Shown here piece after piece: positions 1 through 8,167 of a DNA stretch of 25,737 bases. The notes beneath the pieces were generated by a model. It saw only the letters and a list, made by a program, of their open reading frames with translations. It had not been told where the DNA came from and did no database searches. The stretch is from Pholiota molesta (Eukaryota > Basidiomycota > Agaricomycetes > Agaricales > Strophariaceae). Position 1 is the stretch's first letter, and the number at the start of each line of letters is the position of its first letter. The translations under genes and the position numbers were made by a program. The stretch lies in the NCBI GenBank assembly GCA_014925825.1, contig JACGCK010000419.1, positions 1 through 25,737 of the forward strand, in the 5' to 3' direction.

Positions 1-2190
1 CGTTCTTGATCATAATTTTACGTCCGTTCTCGCTCCGTAAAACGCTCCGGATATATTTACGCTCGCACCGCATTAGCGCCGGCTACGCTTCACTATTGGC
101 CGCATATTATCATAAAATAGGTTAATAAAACCTTTCCAACGGTACCCTACTCGTCTGATTGAACAACTCTCCGAGGCCCTATAAAGGAAATGGTTGTTTG
201 TAAATAGAATATTAACCGCGGATCGCGCCGAACGCGCTAGGTTCGTTGGATTCTCCTGAATTTACCGGATTTAATGACACCTGATTATAGGGATCAGAGG
301 CCGGGAAGGCACTGAACTGGACATGGGGATGGCTGGATATTGCTTTGCTGGCCGGAAGATGCTATTTTTAGCGCTGCCGAGCGCGGCCTCACCCAATCCG
401 GGCATGCAATGGTGGCACTCTCCCCCTCCCCCCTCATATTGGAAATTCATTTCCTCCCTCAATTCCTACGCAATTGCTTCGTTCTTTTTCCTAATATTTA
501 ATATAAATATGGTACTATGCGCCTATAGCATTTATACATCACTATAATACATGCAGCATTTGTTATTTCGATATCTCTGTATTTTGGACGCTGCATTTGG
601 GGTTTTCACTGTATTTATGATGCTTATTTGCACATAATAGAGCGGTAGAAAGCTAGAGGTAAGTACCTACTACAATTTTTGGTAGCTCTAAAGCTACCTG
701 GATCCATTGCTATAGCTCCACACCCATGAAGAGAGACATCACTGTATATACTCCTGATAAATCCATATCTCAGCCAATACTGGAGCTATAGCCAAGTTTA
801 AAGATCCATAGCATATTAGACATGTCTTCTTTAGTTCTGTTACTCAACAACTGTGCTCTCATTGCTTTTAATTAGCCATATTGTCAGAATGGTTAAATGT
901 AGCAGAAATAGTGGTATTCTGCTCATAGCAATTCACATCAACACTCTAAAATTCTGTAGAGCTCGGATATTATAGCTCTTATCAATACCTACAGTTTAAG
1001 AAAGGCCGAAAGAAATTAGAGTGAGTGAGTGGAAAGATATGGTGGAAACATTCAAAAGAACATGAGTTAAACAGAGGTCTATCATAGTTATGTAGATACT
1101 CTTGATCTAGTCCGATGTTTTGAGTAGTACTTCCACAGTATCTTTCCACTCACTTACTCTATTTTCTTGGGGCCTATCTTCAATTGAAGATATTGATGAG
1201 AGCTATAATATCCTACCTCAATAGAATTTTAGGGTGCTTATGTGAATTGCTATAGGCAAATTACCTCTATTTCTGTGATATTTGACCATTCTGGTATTAT
1301 GGCCCATAAAATGCAATGAGAAGAAGAATGTTGAGTGGCAGAACTAAAGAAGACCTATCTAGTATTTTAATGGACCCTTGAACTTGGTTACAGCTATAGT
1401 ATTGGTTGAGATATGGATTTACCAAGTAGGATAAGCACCAGGTGGTCTCTTTAGAGCTGTAGAGCTATAGGGCAGTATCCAGCTAACTTTTAAACTACCC
1501 AAAGCTATAGTAGGTATTTACCTGCAGCTTTCCACCGCTTCATATGGGGTAATAAGCATCATATATACAGTGAAAACCTCAAATGCAGTGTCCAAAATAT
1601 AGGAATATCGAAATACCAAATGGTGCATGCATTATAGTAATATATAGGTGGTATAGGCGCATAGTACCATATTTATATTAAATATTCAAAAAAAGAACGA
1701 AGCAATTGGATAGGAATTGAGGGAGGAACAGAATTTCCAATATGAGGGGGAGGGGGAGAGTGCCACCATTCCATGCCCGGATTGGGTGAGGCTGTGCTCG
1801 GCTATGCTAAAAATAGGATCTGCCAGCCAGCAAAGCAATATCCTGGCCATCCCCCATGCCCAGTTCAGTGCCTTCCCAGCCTCTGATCCCTATAATCAAG
1901 ATGTCATTAAATCCGGTAAATTCAGGAGAATCCAACCCACCTAAGCGCATTTTGGGGCGATTTGCGGTTAATATTCTATATTCAAACAACCATTTCCTTT
2001 ATAGGGCCTCGGAGAGTTGGTCAATCAGAACGAGTAGGGTACCGTTGGAAAGGTCTGTTATTAACCTATTTTATGGTATAATATGCGTGCCAATCGTAAA
2101 CGCGTAGCCGGCGCTAATGCGGTGCGAGCGTAAATATATCCGGAGCATTTTACGGAGCGAGAAACGGACGTAAAATTATGATCAAGCACG
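1..2190. repeat. 2.2 kb foldback inverted repeat (non-autonomous transposon-like)
   Basis: Base 1 pairs with base 2190, and the two arms (1 to about 1065, and about 1110 to 2190) are reverse complements of each other with scattered mismatches and small indels, leaving a spacer of about 45 bp. Matching landmarks are TTGATCATAATTTTACGTCC at 6-25 against its complement near 2185, and GTGAGTGAGTGGAAAGATA near 1021-1039 against its complement near 1139-1157. The outer ends are GC-rich and the inner parts AT-rich. No reading frame of useful length lies inside; the small frames at 271-462 and 1717-1944 are the same sequence in the two arms. The structure fits a foldback element or a giant MITE moved by a transposase encoded elsewhere. 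The left end is at or beyond the window edge, so the terminal bases and target-site duplication cannot be read. Confidence 0.85.
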
Positions 2191-2910
2191 CGTTCGAAGC
2201 GCGCTTTTAATACCTACAGATGACAATTGTAATCATAGAAAACGACCCAGCGGTTGTCGAGGAAAACAGCCATCAATGCGTGCGCTTATTTATTCCAATT
2301 AGTAATTTGCTTCTAGGGCCTGAACCAATGATGCTATTAATATGAATCTTTCACAGGGGGGTTTAGAATTTAATTCCGCATCTTTTGGTATAATATGGTC
2401 CCAGTGGGTCCCATATAGGGTGTACCAGCTACCCAGGTGCATTTCCAATATTATTGGGAAAATGCTATTTTAGGAATTTCCCACCCCTAGGAGGCTCCCT
2501 GCCTCATTTGCAGTCATGTGTGGTCATGTGGTTAGGTACCAGGTCATGTGTTTGGCTCTTGATGGCATGTTTGATGGGCCAATGAGCAGAAAGTACCAAA
2601 ATGGGACAATCATCCTAATGTGGCCAGTTGATGGTGGGAAATGATGGGAAAAACAGCTTACAAATTTGTCATTCTGCTTTTGGAAAAATTTTGATGGTTT
2701 CCTTTTTGGGATGACCCTGACAACAGTGCCGAGCACTGCTCGACACCATTGATCACAGTGAGCAACAGTATAGTCCCTAGTGAGCAGCATAGACCACTGG
2801 CTTAGAGTGGCAAAATTCAGTCTCAGCTAGGTGGGGTGGCTGTGCTAGCTGAGTTACCAGGCTGGATTGAACTTCTTTCCTGGACAACTACCATGATTTC
2901 ATGCATGATA
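2191..2910. other. Unassigned AT-rich spacer, probably transposon debris
   Basis: This stretch lies between the foldback element and the broken end of the retroelement. No reading frame in it looks coding. It contains a short imperfect palindrome around 2445-2462 (CCAATATTATTGG core) and several repeated words built on CATGTG and GGTACC. It may be the remains of a solo LTR or another insertion that cut the retroelement, but no terminal TG..CA pair with a matching target duplication could be found, so this is a guess. Confidence 0.3.
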
Positions 2911-3327
2911 TCACCAGACACTAGTGAAAAAATCGGCTTCGCGTTGATCGCGCGGAGGGGGTAGGGAAGCGTCATGCGTAACAGGATAGCCATCTTTGTG
3001 GGTATCGGCCCAAGGCCAGAAACCCTCGCGGAGGCCACGACACACAGACGCAACGAAAGCGGGGTTGGGATGGTCACGGAGCAACTCTTCAAAGCGGTCG
3101 ACATTAATGGGTGTAACAATTTTGAATAATTCAGGGTGTTCTGCAATGGTTTGTTTAACTACGGGATCGTCTAATTCACTCTGTGGGGGCGAGGGGAGAG
3201 GCGCCGCTGTCTCAGTCCAGTCGGCGACGGAACGGGCGGTAGGATAATCACCATCCGTCCACAAGTTGTGACGCAAGAACTTAGGCCGAAGCCCGCGCGC
3301 CAGCCTTTCCTTCAGCTTCTTTTCCGC
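2911..3327 (-). pseudogene. Retroelement polyprotein, N-terminal fragment before the RT domain
   Basis: About 138 residues remain, in the frame that is +1 relative to the gag frame and overlapping the gag end by about 47 nt. The stretch HPELFKIVTPINVDRFEELL followed by a HPNPAFV..VCRGLREGFWPWAD block is the conserved region just upstream of the reverse-transcriptase domain in many Agaricomycete retroelements. I associate this block with tyrosine-recombinase (DIRS/Ngaro-like) elements, but this comes from memory. The frame ends at a stop at 2911, and none of the RT catalytic motifs (such as the YxDD box), RNase H or integrase/recombinase is present downstream, so the element is truncated at about 2915-2930. 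It cannot encode an active enzyme. Confidence 0.7.
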
Positions 3328-4677
3328 TCTCGCACTCGTGCTGTCCGTGTCCTTGCTTCTTGCAGCGTTTGCAGATGTGCTTGTACTTGCAGGAGCTTCC
3401 GTCGGGGCAGTAGAACGCATTGAATCGCTTACAGATGTCTGATCCGCGAGCTCGTGATCCGTTGCGAGAAGTTGATGTCCCTGATCGTCCAACGTCGGAC
3501 TGGATTCCGTCAGCCGGGATGATAGCCGAGTAGATGTGATCGAACTTGTAGCGGTCGGTGAGGAGGATACTCTGCCCGCCGCCGACCATGTTGCGGACGG
3601 CGGCGTCGTACAAGATGATCTTGCGGTGGGCAGAGGGGGTTTTGGCTGAGAATTCCCGTCCGATGTAGTCGCCATAGTCCCAGAGTTCGTCTCGTCTGTG
3701 AGGGAAGACAAACGCGGTCGCTTTCGCGGCCTCGCGCCAAGCTGCGAACCAGTCTCCGCTGGTCTGAATGCGTCGGAGTGGCTCAGTGTCGCCGAGGCTG
3801 ATCGTAGTCGATCCCACGCGTCCAACGTTCTCTTTAGTAGGTGCGACGAGGTGCAGCGCTGAGAACACTTTGTCGAGGTCGATGGCATTTCCTCGGATGA
3901 TGTTCTCCCACTCGGAGCTGGGGAAACCGAGCGGCGCAGTCGAGGATTGCTGGATCCAGCGTTTGACAGTACTGACGTCGTTCCCAAGGAGGCTGAGGAT
4001 TCGTCTGGTTTTGGCGCAGCTGGGGTCGGAGATTTTCCGGGCGGTAAGTTCCCGCTGGAACCACGGCATGTCTCGCTCGAATAACTTCTGCTTCTTATTG
4101 CTTTCTCCTCCTCCATCGGACTCGTATCCTCCACTCTCATCATCAGATCCTTCGTCGTTTGGTCTTGCTCGCTTCTTCGACGGGGAAAGATTTTCGAGGA
4201 GGGATTCGACTTCCTGATCGACGGCGGTTGTAGGCGCTCGAGGAGGCTCGGGCGCTTGCGCTGCCGCTTGACTGTTGAGTCCGGCGGCGGCATGAGCGCC
4301 TCGCCTGGCTGCGTCGTTAGCATGGCGCTCAAAAGACTCGATGACTCCGAGGAATTCGGCAAGGGCGGTTTCTTTTTGAGATTCGTCCACGCCTTCCCTA
4401 TCCGAGAAGTCCAATCTTGACGTGATGTATGCGATGGTTCGTGCCTTTGAAATTTTCCCTTCTCGAAAATCGGCGAGTCGTTTGTCAATATCGGCGAGGA
4501 GTTCGGTGTTGACTCTCTGCGTAGTTCGACTTCGTCCGTCCCTTCTCCGAGGCTGGACATCCTGAGCAGGAGGCTCGGGGTTCGGGACGCCCTCGATTCT
4601 TGATCCGCCATCACTGGGATTGGCGGGTTCTTCGGTGATGGGAACACTTCGGGCGAAAGAAGCTTCATATAACTCAT
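3281..4677 (-). pseudogene. Retroelement Gag-like protein with CCCH finger and CCHC zinc knuckle
   Basis: The frame ending at 3281 reads as a Gag-like protein. Its N-terminal part has a helical segment (TELLADIDKRLADFREGK), then an acidic, Lys/Arg-bearing linker near 4100-4200, then a globular part with PWFQREL and WRDEL-like patches. Near the C-terminus a C-x7-C-x5-C-x3-H finger is followed directly by C-x2-C-x4-H-x4-C, the nucleocapsid-type zinc knuckle expected to bind the element's RNA. The conserved N-terminal reading continues upstream to a stop at about 4796 without any in-frame ATG before the internal PWFQ methionine. The natural-looking ATG at 4677 is in the other frame, so a small indel near the start is likely. 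With the broken polyprotein next to it, this is a dead copy. Confidence is high for the class and lower for the exact 5' limit. Confidence 0.72.
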
Positions 4678-4758
4678 TGGTAAAATAAGATTTGAGTGAA
4701 ACGATGACGAAGTTTAGTGTTTTGAAAATATGATAGCGAGCCTCTGCAAAGGCGAGTG

Positions 4759-4822
4759 GAGGAAGGTGGAAGAGAAAGACAAACCAGTTTACGAGTCAGT
4801 TTGTCTTAAATTTTCCTTCCTC
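4759..4822. repeat. Stem-loop at the 5' side of the retroelement
   Basis: Two nested perfect arms: GAGGAAGG (4759-4766) pairs with CCTTCCTC (4815-4822), and inside it AAGACAAAC (4776-4784) pairs with GTTTGTCTT (4799-4807), with a 14 nt loop. It lies about 80-145 bp upstream of the ATG at 4677 as read on the minus strand, so it may belong to the leader or terminal region of the retroelement. Function is unknown. Confidence 0.6.
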
Positions 4823-4907
4823 TTAGTTGAGTCACATGCCGGACAAAAATAAAGCCGCTGTGAAAGGCTTTCTATTAAAGGTGAGGCAGACATTGCTATG
4901 AGCGGTG

Positions 4908-4990
4908 GGCCAGCTCAGCGTGGCCTCTAAATAATATTGCGCGGCAAGGCCAGCGCAATGGGGGTCATCCACACGGCAAGGCCAGTGTGG
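4908..4990. repeat. Cluster of three hairpins; the last two share an identical tip
   Basis: Hairpin A: GGCCA (4908-4912) with TGGCC (4921-4925). Hairpin B: stem ATTGCGC (4936-4942) with GCGCAAT (4953-4959). Hairpin C: stem CCACAC (4969-4974) with GTGTGG (4985-4990). B and C enclose exactly the same ten bases, GGCAAGGCCA, which fold as GGC/GCC with an AAG triloop and one unpaired A on the 3' side. The basal stems differ completely in sequence yet both pair perfectly. No gene covers the cluster. Confidence 0.7.
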
Positions 4991-5803
4991 GGAAATTCGC
5001 ATGTGACTACGAGTCTTGGGCGGTCTAATTGGACTAGTGTAAATAATATTCAAACCCGATTAAATACTGGTATTCTAATTTTGGCTTTCATCATGCACAG
5101 TAAGATTCTTCAATATAAAGCGTGCATTCAATGTTCTTAAACCCTTCCAAGCATTTGGAAGTTTATATAAATTGGCTGAAAAAAATGGCTGAAGAACCAA
5201 TAAATGTGAACTTCAAAGGCAAAACATTGCCAAAAACATTTATGCTGTCGTACCGTACGTGCGAATTGCAGAGGAAACTCAAACGTCCAAAAGACGCCAA
5301 GAAACTACTTCGGGTTTTGCCGTAAGTAGTTGCCATGTCCACACTTTTGTGTGTTACGGTTTGGTTACCCGTAAGACAATGAAGCAGAACAATGGCTTGC
5401 CTTGTCCTTCGAGTCTGGCCTGTCGTCTAAAGCAACATTTTTGTTGACGCCATGAGGCCCGTAGGCCCGAGGCCATCGTATATAATAACAATGAACCTCA
5501 TTGAGTTCTACCCACCCTCCTTCCCGATCTACTCACAACGAGCACATCGGAGCCTCCGAGTCAGAGACGTTCCGCTCCTTCCACATTCTTTTCGCCTGGT
5601 GCCGCTGTCTAGATACTCGTTCTAACTCCATAACTTCGACGCTTTGATAGCGACTTTTTGCGATTTTTAAGCCACACATCCAATTCACCTTCACTTTCTA
5701 CCGACGAAGACGCAATCTCCGCCAAATCTCAGCTACTTTTCATTAACGCGATTTTAGATACACAGTCACAGGAAAGCGTTTAGATAACTATCCTATAATT
5801 GCA
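4991..5803. other. Intergenic region with the promoter and leader of the membrane-protein gene
   Basis: No convincing reading frame or RNA gene was seen. The left part (to about 5430) is AT-rich and may still be element-derived; a 67-codon frame at 5122-5325 has no recognisable features. From about 5480 to 5803 the sequence is pyrimidine-rich on the plus strand (CT-rich runs near 5515-5600), as often found in fungal promoters and 5' leaders, and leads into the ATG at 5804 (context GCAATGC). Confidence 0.4.
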
Positions 5804-6809
5804 ATGCTTCCTCCTCGAGCTTGTGAGTATTTCTCAACATCACTTCCATCTGCCCCGCTGATTTATTTATTTCAATGTAGACACGTTCATTGGCCTCAAC
5901 GTCATCCGCGCTCTCAGTATTATCGCTCTTCTACTTGTGTTCTGCAGCAATATTGTCACTCTTGCGAACGATATCAAAGCCGTGAATCGTTTTGTGGCTG
6001 CAGGCAACAATGTGAATGCCACTGCAGCGAATACAACGACAACACAAATGTTTGACATGGATTATATCATGTGTGTTTTTGCTTTACATTTTTCCATTCT
6101 GAAAGCAGGAGTCTTATCATGGATGATTTTTTTGCAGGGGAAGCACAGTGCCAAATCAACCTGCTGGGGCCTTCTGGGCGGTTCTGAATAGATTGTTCAT
6201 CATTTTCCAGACCGTCATTCTCATCTTATCTGAGGTTGGATTCCCCGCCGTATTTTTTGATCGATATTTCCCCGTACTCGGGAAAACATTTGGCTTGGGA
6301 GCCCTTGGCCTCATTCAGATGCTGTAAGTATTGTTCCTCTCCCCAAAGATGCACCAACTCATCCTCTATTTCTTAGTATTGGCGCGGCTATCCTCTCGCA
6401 CCACGTCGACACGTTCACCCTTGTCTCTGCCTTCTTCCTCTTCTCTTTAGGATGCCTGAACACCCTAGTCGGCCTCATATTCCGGGAATCCGCCAAATCC
6501 AAGCGATCCCTCACCTCATGGCGTGACCATGCGAAGAGTGCGCTGCCGACCCACGTCGCCGGCGTGAAAATCCCGCCTTTCTCCCCTTCGACCATGATGT
6601 CAAACCCGCCTTCTTTTGTCTCGAACCTCTATACAGGCAGCACTGCCGTGAGCCAGGAGCATGGATTCGCACCTGCGAAGGACGAGAAAAAGTTCACTGG
6701 GTTCGGTTTTGGGAGGCAGGGTGAGAAGGCTGCAGCTTCGCATGGGTACCTCATCTCGAAGCCTGTGGAGTCTCTGCCTCGGTATGTCCCAAAACCCACT
6801 GCTTTTTGA
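5804..6809 (+). CDS. Four-helix membrane protein, uncharacterised basidiomycete family (DUF7598-like)
   Basis: Four exons: 5804-5822, 5881-6070, 6138-6323, 6377-6809. The introns (58, 67, 53 nt) are all GT-AG, and the sum gives 275 residues. Hydrophobic segments lie at about residues 8-34, 81-101, 119-141 and 144-167. The loop between helices 1 and 2 has two N-glycosylation sequons (NAT at 52, NTT at 57), suggesting that it faces the lumen or exterior. The tail from about 168 is hydrophilic, proline- and serine-rich and therefore probably cytosolic, ending with a SLPRY-type motif. I recall this layout from a fungal family of unknown function (DUF7598), but that label was not searched. The first exon carries only six full codons; it was chosen because the next exon continues directly into helix 1 without another ATG. 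No enzymatic motif is visible, so no function is proposed. Confidence 0.82.
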
Positions 6810-8044
6810 GAAGATCCTGGCTGGTCCTTCGGGTTTTGACGTACTCTGCGATATGATGACCTGTTCTACGTCCGCCTGTCCCTTTCACGAATACTACACA
6901 ATGACGCCCTGGCCGACGAGAACAATGCTAATGGAACACTTGCAATAACGGACCTTACTTCATTATCTATACCATTCAATGTTTTGGCCATACATCGCAT
7001 CACTCATTATGATACATCGAACAATCATCCTACTTACTGTATCATAGTTATTTGAACTTTAGTTGTAGTTGTACCCTCACTCGTTCAAACTTGCATTCGT
7101 ATCATACCACACTGTAGACTATTCCCATGCAATTGTTTTCCTATCAACCAATAGAAACCTGCTAAAATACACGCCCGATATTTTTATAAGCAGAGTCGAG
7201 ATTCGAAGACAGGAATAGAAGGAACATCGACGCCTGCCATGGCCATATACATGCTTTCGTATATAGCATGAGAGACGTAATAGCCATAATGAGGCCCGCA
7301 GAAAGTAATATTTGTGTACAAGATTGAAAAAGTTGGGCAAAAGAGACGACACGTGAATATTCTTGCTGCTGGAATGCTTTTTAGCAGCTCTATATGTAGG
7401 TGGCCTCCACTCTCGATTCAAACCAGTCTGAGTCTGCCAGTCTGGCCTACTTTCTGAAGTGTTTAGAGCAATTCAAAGGACTTCGTCGTGGCTGAACGCT
7501 TTGTACCAACCCGGTACCTGTACTCTGTGAATACAATGTTTGATCGGACGTCGATCGTGATCGATTGTTGATCGACGAGCGCTTAAACACGCGACGGATC
7601 AAATCACGGAATGGCGACAGGCGCCCAGCTCACCATGTATGGCGGGAGAACCAGAGAAGTATAATTTATTGCTGCCCCATCTTTATGCGCATTATTTTTA
7701 CAAAGGCATATAGAAGTTTTAGACGAGGTTAGATGTATCCCACTGGCAATTGATAGATATGGTAGTAGAATTTGCCGAACTCATCGTCGGAATGATTCAA
7801 TTAGCTTCCAACTTGAACTCGGAGGTAGGATACAAAACGCAGGGAAACTCTCGGATGCCTTGCGCATACATATGCATACTTTAGCGTCTCATTTTATAAA
7901 TCAGAGTGCCTGCTTATTGAGCTCATTGACCAAGATCGGCATGAGGCCGAGGTGCCAAAACGGGCTGTTCACGTGACGTTCTAGTCTATTCGACCAAAAT
8001 CGCGTACGGAATTTGTACAAAAGAGCACTCTAGAGGAGCCATGT
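6810..8044. other. Long intergenic region, no gene recognised
   Basis: About 1.2 kb between two plus-strand genes. It should hold the 3' end of the membrane-protein transcript and the distal promoter of the BAG gene. A 100-codon minus-strand frame at 7119-7421 has no domain features, hydrophobicity pattern or plausible splice extension. The only structure I can point to is the GATCG-rich hairpin at 7549-7577 and, just before it, GTACC/GGTAC arms around 7503-7517. Confidence 0.4.
7549..7577. repeat. GATCG-rich hairpin
   Basis: CGTCGATC (7549-7556) is perfectly complementary to GATCGACG (7570-7577) with a 13 nt loop that itself contains GATCGAT. Several further GATCG words cluster within 60 bp. 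It could be a protein-binding site or chance; nothing else supports either. Confidence 0.4.
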
Positions 8045-8059
8045 AGCAAATTCTGGAAC
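8045..8059 (+). promoter_or_regulatory. Candidate heat-shock element upstream of the BAG gene
   Basis: Three contiguous 5 bp units, AGCAA ATTCT GGAAC, match the nGAAn-nTTCn-nGAAn array with one mismatch in the first unit. The core TTCtgGAA is exact. It sits about 110 bp before the ATG at 8168. BAG proteins act with Hsp70, so control by heat-shock factor would make sense, but this is inferred from one short site. Confidence 0.45.
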
Positions 8060-8096
8060 AGAGGTGACGCATCCTATGGAACCTTTGGAGAATCTC

Positions 8097-8102
8097 TTAT
8101 AA
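8097..8102 (+). promoter_or_regulatory. TATA-like box of the BAG gene
   Basis: TTATAA lies 66 bp upstream of the ATG at 8168 and about 40 bp downstream of the candidate heat-shock element, a spacing compatible with a core promoter. Confidence 0.35.
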
Positions 8103-8167
8103 CCTGCAGACAAAAATGGATCTTCCATAGCAATCACATCCACTCAAACCTATCCACATCGCATATC

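Noticed and set aside
271..1989. Small reading frames at 271-462 (-), 323-547 (+), 1717-1944 (+) and 1807-1989 (-).
   Set aside because: They are mirror copies of one another in the two palindrome arms, differ by frameshifts between arms, and show no protein features.
2524..2790. 88-codon frame on the minus strand.
   Set aside because: No domain, no neighbours in frame, biased composition; lies in repeat debris.
3330..4677. Long open frame from the ATG at 4677 running through the whole gag region into the polyprotein.
   Set aside because: Across the gag region it is a Ser/Arg/Pro-rich shadow of the other frame. Only its last 138 codons (2911-3327) look like real protein.
4936..4990. Twin hairpins as a Helitron 3' end.
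   Set aside because: A Helitron hairpin should be followed within about 10-12 nt by CTRRT; none occurs at that distance on either strand.
5122..5325. 67-codon plus-strand frame with a Lys-rich end.
   Set aside because: AT-rich, no splice extension and no recognisable motif.
7119..7421. 100-codon minus-strand frame.
   Set aside because: Composition typical of AT-rich non-coding DNA; no domain and no supporting exon nearby.
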